Below, in pieces: positions 26,966-35,572 of a stretch of 64,000 bases of DNA (positions are counted from its first letter, which is position 1; each line of letters begins with the position of its first letter). The stretch is from Fusibacter_C sp942493125. GTDB taxonomy: Bacteria > Bacillota > Clostridia > Peptostreptococcales > Acidaminobacteraceae. Where the stretch lies: the NCBI GenBank assembly GCA_942493125.1, contig OW818667.1, forward strand, positions 2,790,001 through 2,854,000, written 5' to 3'. The notes beneath the pieces were generated by a model. It was not told the origin of the DNA and searched no databases. It saw only the letters and a list, made by a program, of their open reading frames with translations. A program made the translations under genes and the position numbers.

Positions 26966-28336
26966 ATGAAATCTAGTTTTATAGGCAGGATTGAAGAAAA
27001 AAACAAATTGTGTTCAGTACTAAATAAACATAATAGTGACAATCCAGCTATTATTTCCATAGGTGGTCCTGGTGGAGTTGGTAAATCTACATTGTTAGAT
27101 GAATCATTATATGACATTAAATGTAAACATACTGATATATTGGTTATTAAAGTTAGCAATAATGAAATTAAGTCCTTTGAAAAGATAATTGAAGAAGATT
27201 TTTTGAAATCGGCAAAACAAGCTATTGATGGTGGGTATGGCTATTTTAAGGAGACAGAGCGAACTCTCAAGCAAATAGAAGAAATTGATTTCGAGATAGA
27301 AAAGAACTTTAGAAAAGAAATGAAAAAGACAAAAAAACTAACAGATTCTGAAATAGACAGCTTTGTGAATATATTTTTTGCATTAGGAAAAGGTATTAAT
27401 CAGTATGCTAGTAAAACAGAGGAGTATATAAATTTTAGTAAAGTTGAAGAATCAATAGATAGTGATATCAAAAATATATGGCGCAAGGCAAATAATGACT
27501 TTTCTACTGATTTTCTAAGTAATATAATTCCAGATTTTGGCGGACAAAAGGGATTTAGAGATAAAGTCAGAGCAAATAGGACACTATGTTTGGCTGAAGC
27601 TTTAGAACTTGACTTGCACACTGTTCTATACGGGGCAAAAGATATAAAACAAAAAGTGAAGCCGACTCAAAGTAAAATTAAGAAATATAATAAGCTTTTA
27701 ATTATTTTAGAAGACTTCGAGAATAAACAAGATATTATGCATGATTTTCTGATTGATTATTTTTTGCCAAAATTACAAACCGCAAAATTTGAATCAACAA
27801 TCATAGTAGTTGGAAGAGATATCATTACAAATATACATTCAGATTGGAGTCAAAAGTTTAATAAAAACATTGTTGTCGAATGTGATTTAGACAAATTTAG
27901 TGAAGATGAAGCTCTAGTATATCTGAAAATGATGGGAATAACAGATCAAGTGAGTGTAGACAAATTAATATGTGAAACAGAAGGATATCCGTGGTTATTA
28001 GAGTTAGAGATTGAAAATATTAAGTCCCAAAAAGGTGGTGCTCATACCAACAAAATGTTTTATGATCGAACTTCGCGTTGGATGAATATCATTCAAAAAA
28101 GATGGTTCGAAAATTTATGTTACCTGGATGTTGTTAATCTTGATACTATAAAAAAAGTTTTATCTGATGTTGATGCCGAAGAAGTATATACATGGTTTGA
28201 GAATGAGCCATCAATAAGAGATGCTTCATTAGAACACTATCAAGTTAAGCCAATAATAAGAAAAAGAATTTTAAAATATTTAGAAACTAAGTCTCCAAGT
28301 CTACATAAAGCAAGAATGTCTCAATCAAATAATTAA
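26966..28336 (+). CDS. P-loop STAND/AAA-like ATPase (cassette 6)
   Basis: Walker A GGPGGVGKS (residues 33-41) near the N-terminus, a 150-residue helical insertion, then a Walker B-like LLIILEDFEN and sensor-like STIIVVGRD, followed by a helical C-terminal region with DKFSEDEALVYLKMMG. This is the NACHT/NB-ARC-like arrangement without a separate repeat sensor or obvious effector domain. At 456 residues it is short for a STAND defence protein, so it might be a regulator or work with another cassette. Start chosen at ATG 26966 with GGAGGA seven bases before it. Confidence 0.75.
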   Translation: MKSSFIGRIEEKNKLCSVLNKHNSDNPAIISIGGPGGVGKSTLLDESLYDIKCKHTDILVIKVSNNEIKSFEKIIEEDFLKSAKQAIDGGYGYFKETERTLKQIEEIDFEIEKNFRKEMKKTKKLTDSEIDSFVNIFFALGKGINQYASKTEEYINFSKVEESIDSDIKNIWRKANNDFSTDFLSNIIPDFGGQKGFRDKVRANRTLCLAEALELDLHTVLYGAKDIKQKVKPTQSKIKKYNKLLIILEDFENKQDIMHDFLIDYFLPKLQTAKFESTIIVVGRDIITNIHSDWSQKFNKNIVVECDLDKFSEDEALVYLKMMGITDQVSVDKLICETEGYPWLLELEIENIKSQKGGAHTNKMFYDRTSRWMNIIQKRWFENLCYLDVVNLDTIKKVLSDVDAEEVYTWFENEPSIRDASLEHYQVKPIIRKRILKYLETKSPSLHKARMSQSNN

Positions 28337-28370
28337 CTTTAAACTCTTATACATTGTATATGTGAACTTC

Positions 28371-28490
28371 ACATAACTTCGAGTTCACGGAAATTGTCTA
28401 GTTGTCACAGTACTTACGGTTCGTAAGCCCAGTGCCAAGTTTGCTCTGAGGAGCAAACAGGCAACTTCGTGAACTCGCCTCTCGTTATAA
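28371..28490 (+). repeat. attC-like site 7 (long)
   Basis: Left ATAAC 28373-28377, right core GTTATAA (28484-28490). Outer arms GAGTTCACG and CGTGAACTC pair, with inner hairpins CTTACGGTTCGTAAG and TTTGCTCTGAGGAGCAAA. About 120 bp, resembling Vibrio-type repeats. Confidence 0.8.
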
Positions 28491-28525
28491 GAAATGGTTG
28501 CAATTATATTATTGGAGGTTACTCA

Positions 28526-28951
28526 ATGAAGAAATTAAGTGGCAAACATCTTCATTCAATGATGCTTTATTTGCACAAGAATATTCAAGAATCAACTGAT
28601 TGGACATTTGAAGGTTTACGAACTGGTAAACTAAAAGAACTCATAAGCTACCCACCAAATGTAGAATTATCTGACTTAGAGATTAAGAATTTGGTTAGAG
28701 TACTGAAAGATAATCCGGAAGCAGAAGACACTTTAAAGAAAATTATGGTAAATGCAAGTATGTATCCATTATTCGATTTATTTAATTTTATCGATGGTTC
28801 TGGTGATATTCCCAATTGCAATTATGAATCAATTGAATTAGTTGAATGTTCATTTGAGGAAGTTGAAAAATTAGATGATAACAGAGATGACTTTTTACAT
28901 GACATGTTCTTCTCATCATACTGGGATTGGTTTGAGTCCAAGAAGGTTTAG
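28526..28951 (+). CDS. Acidic orphan protein (cassette 7)
   Basis: A 141-residue soluble protein with a strongly acidic second half (VEKLDDNRDDFLHDMF) and a basic first 15 residues. No domain recognised. ATG 28526 has GGAGG nine bases upstream; an upstream GTG frame begins inside the attC and is not used. As a one-gene cassette it may be an immunity or anti-restriction protein, but that is guesswork. Confidence 0.65.
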   Translation: MKKLSGKHLHSMMLYLHKNIQESTDWTFEGLRTGKLKELISYPPNVELSDLEIKNLVRVLKDNPEAEDTLKKIMVNASMYPLFDLFNFIDGSGDIPNCNYESIELVECSFEEVEKLDDNRDDFLHDMFFSSYWDWFESKKV

Positions 28952-28982
28952 GGAAATGTAGACTCGAGAAAGCAACCACTTC

Positions 28983-29035
28983 TTATAACATATCATTCCA
29001 GCCACTGAGACGTCTAGAACGGTAGAACGTTATGC
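28983..29035 (+). repeat. attC-like site 8
   Basis: Left ATAAC 28985-28989, right core GTTATGC (29029-29035). Related to site 1, but its left stem arm (ATTCCAGCC) no longer matches the right arm (TCTAGAAC). Confidence 0.75.
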
Positions 29036-29073
29036 GAAAGAATATTCAAAAAATACTTTAAGAGGTAAAGAAA

Positions 29074-30207
29074 ATGATTAATACGACAGAAACCTTGATT
29101 CGCAATCTTAGTGGTGGACAGATGCAAAGACTTGCATTTGATTTAATACAACTTATTGAGCCTGAATGGACTGAATTTACTCCTTATGGAATTTGTGAAG
29201 GTGGAGATAGAACAAGAAAAGGTACTCCAGATATATGGTGCAAGGATACAAATTCGAATTATGTTTATATACAGGCTACTTGTGACTCAGCAAAGGGTAA
29301 AATAATTGAAGATTTAAAGAAAAGCATAAATAAACTCGAAAAAATCAATAAATTAAGAAATTCAACTTGTTTTGCGTTTATTAATTTTGAACCTGATTCT
29401 GAAGAAATCGAAGATTGCAAAAAAATGTGTAAAGATAAAATGTGCGAATTTCGATATATATCAAACAATCAAATTGCTAATTATTTAGACAACAAATTTG
29501 AGGAGATAAAATTAGCTTACTTTCATGATTTGCACACATCTCAATTAATATCAATAAATCTTGAAAAAATTGATTTTAGGCGAAAAGTAGACTACTTGAT
29601 GAGTAAATACCCTATAGTCGAAAGTGAGACAAAAGATGAGTTGACAGTTCTGTTAAAGGAAATTATTAACAATATTTTTAATCATGGAAATGCTTTTTCT
29701 GTAGAGATATGTTTTAGTAAGAATGGAATAAAAATTATTGAAGATGGTCAGCCGTTTGATTTGAGTACCCATAATGCTATAGAGGGTACAAGAATAGGCG
29801 GTGGTGAATTTATGTTGAAGAAGTTCAAATCTCAGTTCAATGAGATTGTTAGATATAGTTACTGTACTTTTGACGGATCTAATAAACATGAATTTATCAT
29901 TGTGAAAAATACTAATTTAGAGGTGGAAGTTAGTGCTGATTGTACTTTCGTTCCTGATTTTTATGTTTTAAAAAGAGATCATTTTAATTTAAACATACCC
30001 AGCCATTGTGAAGAAATATTGATAAGAATTGAAAGTAAATGGACGATGCTCAGTGACTTATATATATTCTTAAATAGATTAAAGCAGCAAGCTGGAAAAT
30101 ATAAAAGTGTAAAGGTTATTTTTACTGGTGAAGGAGGCGAAAGATATTTCGATTATTTTAAATCGAATGAAGAATTCTTTGATGGTATAGAAATCTTACA
30201 AGAATAA
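29074..30207 (+). CDS. Nuclease-like domain fused to a GHKL ATPase domain (cassette 8)
   Basis: Residues about 1-120 look like a PD-(D/E)xK restriction fold: GGDRTRKGTPDIW, then VYIQATCD where ExK would normally stand, so the active site may be altered. Residues about 190-300 look like a GHKL ATPase: N-box EIINNIFNHG (about 196-205), G1-like IIEDGQPFD (about Asp224), and a glycine loop GTRIGGGEF. GHKL ATPases in defence context act as ATP-gated clamps. The pairing of the two suggests ATP-controlled DNA cleavage. GAGG precedes the ATG; AT-rich as the rest of the array. Confidence 0.7.
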   Translation: MINTTETLIRNLSGGQMQRLAFDLIQLIEPEWTEFTPYGICEGGDRTRKGTPDIWCKDTNSNYVYIQATCDSAKGKIIEDLKKSINKLEKINKLRNSTCFAFINFEPDSEEIEDCKKMCKDKMCEFRYISNNQIANYLDNKFEEIKLAYFHDLHTSQLISINLEKIDFRRKVDYLMSKYPIVESETKDELTVLLKEIINNIFNHGNAFSVEICFSKNGIKIIEDGQPFDLSTHNAIEGTRIGGGEFMLKKFKSQFNEIVRYSYCTFDGSNKHEFIIVKNTNLEVEVSADCTFVPDFYVLKRDHFNLNIPSHCEEILIRIESKWTMLSDLYIFLNRLKQQAGKYKSVKVIFTGEGGERYFDYFKSNEEFFDGIEILQE

Positions 30208-30213
30208 TCCTTC

Positions 30214-30283
30214 GCATAACACCGTACTCCCAAAATTGCGGCAAAACCCGCCGACAACTTCGGGAGTACGTGGAACGTTAGAC
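30214..30283 (+). repeat. attC-like site 9
   Basis: Left GCATAAC (30214-30220), right core GTTAGAC (30277-30283), an exact GTTRRRY. Stem CGTACTCCC against GGGAGTACG with inner GCGGC / GCCG pairing; 70 bp. Confidence 0.85.
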
Positions 30284-30304
30284 GACAAAAAAAGGGAGGA
30301 AAAT

Positions 30305-32776
30305 ATGGAAAATTATGAATTATCATGCAAAAAATATACAGATCATTTGGTGAATTTAAACTCAATGTTTACAAGCCCGATGAATGAAGCAGATACACGT
30401 TCGAAATTAATTGATCAAATCATGGAATTCTGCTTAGATTGGGAATATTGTAATGTATTCAGAGAGGAAAAAAGTGAGAATGGATATCTTGATTACCATT
30501 ACAAGTCGAATGAGAACGAGTTTGTAATTGAAGCAAAAAAGAACGGATTATATTTTACTCTTCCTTTTTCTAAGAAAAAAATAAATATTAATAGTAATTT
30601 TACAACAGATGAAAAAACTAAAGCTGCGATTGAACAAGCAAAAGGATACTGCTTAAGCAAAGGGATTAGTATCGGTTGCATAACTAATGGCTCTCAGTTT
30701 ATCGTATTTGATGTATATATCAATACAAAATATAATGCATACGTTTTTAATGGTTTTCAAGATATTTTTGCAGACTTCACTAATTTTTACAATATTTTTT
30801 CGCCATATAGTAATGCAAAAATAAACATTGCTGCATTAGTATCAAATGATAGTAATTTTGTAAGAATGGTTCCGCAATTTTCCCAGAGTTTAATATCTAT
30901 TTTCGATAATTCAGATGAGCGTGTTAGTAGAAACGAAATAAATAAATATTGTGAGAGAATTATTTCAACATATTTTGGTGATCTTACAACCAAAGATAAG
31001 GATTTGTTTGATCTTTTATATTGCACAGATAGGAATACCGAAAATTATAATGATAGAATGAAATCATGTTTTGTTGACCACTTGCCTAAATTAGAAATAG
31101 AAACAGTACAAGAAGAAGAATTTGAAAAGGATTTTAAGGCAAAAAATAAGTACATAAAAGACAGAATTGAAATAAACTCGGAAATAATGTTAGTAGTTGG
31201 AGGAACTGGCGCTGGCAAATCAACTTTTATACATCAATTTTTCAAGTATAAATTAGATGATAAGTTAAAGAAAGATCTAATTATTCTGAATATTGATTTC
31301 TTAGAAGTAGGAAGTGAACTAGTTGACACAAGAGAGTTAATTCTAAAAGAAAGCCTAAAGCAAATTCGCGAAAAATACATTAAATTAAGAATTGATGATT
31401 ATGATACATTAATAAAAATATTTGAAGGAGATATTAACCGACTAAAAAATGGTTCCTTAAAGCCTATTTTCGAAAAAAATAAGGGTCTTTACGAAGAAAA
31501 AATAAGTGAATTTTTGTATGAAAAGCAAATAAACGAGGTTGAGTTTTCTTCAAGTGTACTTAGATATATTGGATTCACAAAACTCCCTTATCAAACAATA
31601 TGCATAATAGTTGATAATGTAGATCAAAAGGATGTAGAAATTCAAATTCAGGCTTTTAAAGTCGTTCATGAATTGTCTAAAAAGTTCAATTCTTTATTAG
31701 TACTATCTTTACGAGAAGAAACATATTGGTCACTTAAAGATACGAAACCTTTTGATGCATACTCAAATTATGCATATCATATTACAGCGCCCAAAATTAA
31801 TTATGCAATAAAGAAAAGACTTGACGCAGCTATTTATGAATCTAGAAAGAACAAAGATACAATAACAATTGAATATGAAGGAAAAAATATAAAATTCGAG
31901 ATGGCAAAGTTTTTTGAAATTATTGGACATTCATTTTTCTCAAAAGGGGAACTTGAGAGTTTTAGGATATTTAAAGACTTGAGTTGCAACGACCTTAGGT
32001 ATGCCTTATATCTATTTAGAATTTTTGTTATCAGTGGTCATACAAATACACTTGAATTCATAAATACGTATTTAAAAAATGGTTCTTATACAATACCTCA
32101 ACATGCTGTTATAAGAAGTCTTGCATTGGGTGATTTTAAGTACTTTAAGTCTGATCGACGTGAAATTATGAACGTATTTAGGTATGACAATGATGGTTTT
32201 TATTCACATTTTACTAAACTTGAAATTTTAAGAATATTAAAAAACAATTCAAATAGTCGTACTGTTTATGGATATGGATTTTACGAAATAAAAGAGATTT
32301 ATAATACTATTGGTTTTTTATTTATGAGTTATGAAGCACTAAATGATACATTATTTTCGTTAATACAAAGAAAGCTACTTGAAACGGATTATGGATATGT
32401 AAATCCGTTAAACTCTAAATATATCAGACTTACACCTGCGGGTTTCTTTTATGTTGATGATTTAATTTATAGATTTGCATATTTAGAGAGAGTCGTTGAA
32501 GATACATTTATAAAATCAAACGACACTTTTAATAAATTAAAAGAAATGAGCAAAGAAATTGAATTTAGTGAATTAAAAGCTAACAATCCAAATTATATCG
32601 TAAATGCTAGATTAGCAAGAATATCTTTATTAATTGAATATTTAAACGAACAACAAGAAATTGATAATAAATTTCTAAATACACAAAACTATAAATTTGA
32701 CTTTGTAAATTCGATTCAAGAAAAATTTGATGCAGAAGTTCATAGAATCAGAAAAAGTTCCCAACAAATCAAATAA
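30305..32776 (+). CDS. HsdR_N-like nuclease fused to a P-loop NTPase (cassette 9)
   Basis: The first 150 residues resemble the nuclease part of type I restriction R subunits: Asp63 in YLDYHY and Glu76-Ala-Lys78 in FVIEAKK. A P-loop NTPase follows with Walker A GTGAGKS (300-306) and Walker B ICIIVDNVDQKD; the region after (LLVLSLREETYW) is KAP/STAND-like. The C-terminal 350 residues are helical and unassigned. It probably cuts DNA upon NTPase activation. The ATG at 30305 follows GGGAGGA; an upstream extension would translate the attC. Confidence 0.78.
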   Translation: MENYELSCKKYTDHLVNLNSMFTSPMNEADTRSKLIDQIMEFCLDWEYCNVFREEKSENGYLDYHYKSNENEFVIEAKKNGLYFTLPFSKKKININSNFTTDEKTKAAIEQAKGYCLSKGISIGCITNGSQFIVFDVYINTKYNAYVFNGFQDIFADFTNFYNIFSPYSNAKINIAALVSNDSNFVRMVPQFSQSLISIFDNSDERVSRNEINKYCERIISTYFGDLTTKDKDLFDLLYCTDRNTENYNDRMKSCFVDHLPKLEIETVQEEEFEKDFKAKNKYIKDRIEINSEIMLVVGGTGAGKSTFIHQFFKYKLDDKLKKDLIILNIDFLEVGSELVDTRELILKESLKQIREKYIKLRIDDYDTLIKIFEGDINRLKNGSLKPIFEKNKGLYEEKISEFLYEKQINEVEFSSSVLRYIGFTKLPYQTICIIVDNVDQKDVEIQIQAFKVVHELSKKFNSLLVLSLREETYWSLKDTKPFDAYSNYAYHITAPKINYAIKKRLDAAIYESRKNKDTITIEYEGKNIKFEMAKFFEIIGHSFFSKGELESFRIFKDLSCNDLRYALYLFRIFVISGHTNTLEFINTYLKNGSYTIPQHAVIRSLALGDFKYFKSDRREIMNVFRYDNDGFYSHFTKLEILRILKNNSNSRTVYGYGFYEIKEIYNTIGFLFMSYEALNDTLFSLIQRKLLETDYGYVNPLNSKYIRLTPAGFFYVDDLIYRFAYLERVVEDTFIKSNDTFNKLKEMSKEIEFSELKANNPNYIVNARLARISLLIEYLNEQQEIDNKFLNTQNYKFDFVNSIQEKFDAEVHRIRKSSQQIK

Positions 32777-32786
32777 GATTTTCATC

Positions 32787-32841
32787 GTCTAACACCGTAG
32801 CCCCGCCACTTGAAGCGGTGGGACTACAAATAACGTTATCT
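32787..32841 (+). repeat. attC-like site 10
   Basis: Left GTCTAAC (32787-32793) exact RYYYAAC, right core GTTATCT (32835-32841). Stem GTAGCCCCGCC against GGTGGGACTAC. Near twin of site 3. Confidence 0.85.
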
Positions 32842-32864
32842 GAAATAAATTGATGGAGAAAAAT

Positions 32865-33647
32865 ATGGACAAAATTAAAATTTTACAAAATGAACTAACT
32901 AGAGTTGAAAAATTAAAATTCAGTGATAATAGTGAATTAGATGCAATAAAGAAAAAATTGCATTTATTAGCAAGTAAATATTTTGGAATAGCTTCAAAAT
33001 ATATAATTGACATCAATCGAGCATCATTTCATTCTATGGTTCATCCAACTTCGAGAGATAATGAACTGAAAATTTGGGAAGATGGTAGGGCAAAACTAAG
33101 AAATGTTATTATTACAATGATTGAAGAAATCAAACTTTTTAGTGATGAAGACACAAATACAAACGAAAATACAAAAACTGAAAAAAGTGAATCACTTGTA
33201 CGGAAAATTTTTATAGTACATGGACACGACGAGGCTATGAAACAAGCGGTTGCTAGGATAGTTGAAAAAATGGATTTTGAAGCAATAATATTACATGAAC
33301 AAGCAAATAGAAACCGCACAATTATCGAGAAATTTTCTGATTATTCAGACGTTGGATTTGCAATAGTTTTGTTATCAGCGGATGACATTGGTGGAAAAAT
33401 TGGTGAAGCAGAAATTATGAAATCAAGAGCAAGGCAAAATGTTGTTTTTGAAATGGGATACTTTATTGGTAAACTAGGTAGAGAGCGTGTTGCTATCTTA
33501 CATCCATCGGTAAACGATTTTGAAATGCCTTCCGATTATTCAGGCGTAATTTATTTAGATTATGATATTAAAGGAACTTGGAAATTTGAGCTCGCTAGGG
33601 AATTGAAAGAATGTGGGTATAGTGTTGATTTAAACTCATTAATTTAG
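32865..33647 (+). CDS. Stand-alone TIR-like protein, CAP12/PF10137 type (cassette 10)
   Basis: After about 110 residues of helical N-terminus, the C-terminal 150 residues match the TIR-like predicted nucleotide-binding family: KIFIVHGHDEAMK, VLLSADDIGG, ARQNVVFEMGYFIGKLGR and a final VIYLDYD. Glu196 in VFEMGYF is the expected catalytic Glu of NADase-active TIRs. In CBASS this family is the Cap12 effector that destroys NAD. Here no cyclase or STING is adjacent. Start at ATG 32865, six bases after GGAG. Confidence 0.85.
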   Translation: MDKIKILQNELTRVEKLKFSDNSELDAIKKKLHLLASKYFGIASKYIIDINRASFHSMVHPTSRDNELKIWEDGRAKLRNVIITMIEEIKLFSDEDTNTNENTKTEKSESLVRKIFIVHGHDEAMKQAVARIVEKMDFEAIILHEQANRNRTIIEKFSDYSDVGFAIVLLSADDIGGKIGEAEIMKSRARQNVVFEMGYFIGKLGRERVAILHPSVNDFEMPSDYSGVIYLDYDIKGTWKFELARELKECGYSVDLNSLI

Positions 33648-33655
33648 TGTTTACT

Positions 33656-33715
33656 TCGGATACCTTTCTTATCTTTTGATCCACTGAAGCGGTTCAAACG
33701 ATAAGAATGTTATCC
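33656..33715 (+). repeat. attC-like site 11
   Basis: Right core GTTATCC (33709-33715); left arm TTCGGATACC pairs with it, having lost one A from AAC. Stem TTCTTATC against GATAAGAA around ATCCACTGAAGCGGTT. Confidence 0.7.
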
Positions 33716-33779
33716 GAAACTAAAAGAAGAGAAAAATTTATCAAGTACACAGTTTCAACATACAGAAAGGAGTATTAAT

Positions 33780-34700
33780 TTGAAATGTAAGATATGTAAT
33801 CATGATAACCAAGAAATAAGAAAAACAACAGGTTCAATAATTACTGTTTCTTGTCCTTATTGCGGAATTTATTTAATTGCTGAAGAGGCTGATGATGATA
33901 TTTCAACATCAACATATGAAGCTCCTAAGATATCGTCTATATTAAAGAGACAACACATTAGCGGAATAAAAAAATATTGTATATTCAATTCATTACCTGA
34001 AGGTGAAATGGATAGGTTTATTTCAGTTACAAAGGAATCTCTTCTAAATGAATTTCCAAAAGATGTCTTTAAAAGAATGGAATTAGCTTTAGTTAATCTT
34101 CAAAAAATGAGTGGGTTTTCTGGAGATAGAATTCGAATACTAGATAAAGATAAAACATTATTTTATCCCGAAGTATGGGATACGAGTTCAACATTTTTTG
34201 TGATTCAAATGTTAAAAGATTTTGGTTTCATTGAATCAGAATTATCATTGCCAACTGAAATTAAGATTACAGCAAAAGGTTGGGAAAAGTTATATGAAAT
34301 TAAGAATGGTTTAAGTAGTAATAAACAAGTTTTTGTTGCTATGTGGTTTAATAGATCAATGGATATAGCTTCAAATGCAATTCTAGAAGCAATCACTGAA
34401 TGTGGTTATGTGCCAAAGCGAATTGATACAGTTGAACATAATAATAAGATTTGTGATCAAATAGTTGCTGAAATAAAACAAAGCAAGTTTTTAATTAGTA
34501 ATTTTACTGGACACAGGGGAGGCGTTTATTATGAAGCTGGATTTGCTCATGGATTAGGGATACCTGTAATATTTACTTGTCGCGAAGACTCAGTAGATGA
34601 ATTACATTTTGATACGAGACAATTTAACCATATAGTTTGGAACAATGAAAACGATTTAAAGATAAAATTGATTAATCGAATTCGAGCTACAGTAAATTAG
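33780..34700 (+). CDS. Zinc-ribbon protein with deoxyribosyltransferase/TIR-like C-terminal domain (cassette 11)
   Basis: A four-Cys zinc ribbon (Cys3, Cys6, Cys25, Cys28) opens the protein. A helical middle region follows. The last 125 residues match the widespread nucleoside 2-deoxyribosyltransferase-like family (VFVAMWFNRSMD, RIDTVEHNNKICDQIVAEI, NFTGHRGGVYYEAGFAHGLGIPV), a fold related to TIR domains; the Glu in YYEAGFAHG is the likely catalytic residue. A defence NADase or nucleotide hydrolase is plausible. The start is TTG at 33780 with AAGGAG seven bases upstream, since no ATG fits. Confidence 0.78.
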   Translation: MKCKICNHDNQEIRKTTGSIITVSCPYCGIYLIAEEADDDISTSTYEAPKISSILKRQHISGIKKYCIFNSLPEGEMDRFISVTKESLLNEFPKDVFKRMELALVNLQKMSGFSGDRIRILDKDKTLFYPEVWDTSSTFFVIQMLKDFGFIESELSLPTEIKITAKGWEKLYEIKNGLSSNKQVFVAMWFNRSMDIASNAILEAITECGYVPKRIDTVEHNNKICDQIVAEIKQSKFLISNFTGHRGGVYYEAGFAHGLGIPVIFTCREDSVDELHFDTRQFNHIVWNNENDLKIKLINRIRATVN

Positions 34701-34857
34701 TTTTAAGTTTATCCAGATGTGCGAATTTTATTATAAAACCTTACAATCTGACCTTGCTTTTCAAGGTGCATTTATACTATTTCTATTTAGAAATAATATA
34801 TTTTAACAAAGTAGTATTTAAGTTCAAAATTAAGATCAATAGAAACTGAATTGCATC

Positions 34858-34910
34858 GGATAGCACGCCATTCCCATCACTGAGGTGGCGGGAACGGCGG
34901 AACGTTATAT
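34858..34910 (+). repeat. attC-like site 12
   Basis: Right core GTTATAT (34904-34910), left arm GGATAGC (AGC for AAC). Stem CGCCATTCCC against GGGAACGGCG around TCACTGAGGTG. Close to sites 2 and 5. It follows a 157-bp AT-rich stretch with only a small ACCTTG/CAAGGT hairpin near 34752. Confidence 0.75.
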
Positions 34911-34940
34911 GAAGTCAAAAAAATGGAGATCTAGATTAAG

Positions 34941-35564
34941 ATGAATATACTGAATATTTATTGGCTAAGAAAAACAAAGCGAAGTTTTAGAAAATCAAAT
35001 AAAATCTTGTTGGATAAAATTAAGAATAACGCGGATAAATGTAATACAATCGAATTCATAGCAGTTCATTTCTCGAAGTGTTTTATAGATGATTTATATG
35101 CGTTAAAAAAAATGAGTAATTTTTCCGATTGTTATCATTATATTTTATTGAGAACTACAATAGAACAGGTTATTATTTTTTCTTACTTAATTGATAATCC
35201 AGATAAAGTATCATCTTATTTGGGAGGTGATATAGATGAAAATATGAAAATTAGCGAAACAGAAACCGACTATATCGGAATTATAAAAATGGTTACTGAA
35301 AAAAGATGGACAAAGCAAAGAATAAAAGATATGTCAAAAATAATAGATGGTAATATAGAAGGAAATGAACGAAGTGATGGGAATTTGAAAATCTATGAAA
35401 TATATAAATTTACATCTGATTATGTTCATGAGCCATATTTTTTAAAGTTTCATGAAGAAATAGAAAGAGAAGAATCTAGAACGTTGAAAAAAGACAATAA
35501 GTGGATGCTTGCTTATGTATATGCATATTTTTTTGAACAATATAATAAAGTAATTGAATTTTAG
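34941..35564 (+). CDS. Helical orphan protein, resembles DUF5677 (cassette 12)
   Basis: A 207-residue all-helical protein with RTTIEQVIIFSYLIDNPDKV and a C-terminal YKFTSDYVHEPYF, a pattern seen in DUF5677-like proteins that carry a conserved SxxxH near the end. Function unknown. The basic N-terminus (LRKTKRSFRKSNK) suggests nucleic acid or membrane contact. It sits in the last complete cassette. Confidence 0.6.
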   Translation: MNILNIYWLRKTKRSFRKSNKILLDKIKNNADKCNTIEFIAVHFSKCFIDDLYALKKMSNFSDCYHYILLRTTIEQVIIFSYLIDNPDKVSSYLGGDIDENMKISETETDYIGIIKMVTEKRWTKQRIKDMSKIIDGNIEGNERSDGNLKIYEIYKFTSDYVHEPYFLKFHEEIEREESRTLKKDNKWMLAYVYAYFFEQYNKVIEF

Positions 35565-35572
35565 CGGCCTTC

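Noticed and set aside
28469..28525. Longer GTG start for the cassette 7 protein
   Set aside because: It would translate the right half of attC site 7; the ATG at 28526 has a clear GGAGG.
30236..30304. N-terminal extension of the cassette 9 protein
   Set aside because: The 23 extra codons come from attC site 9, and a strong ribosome site lies just before ATG 30305.
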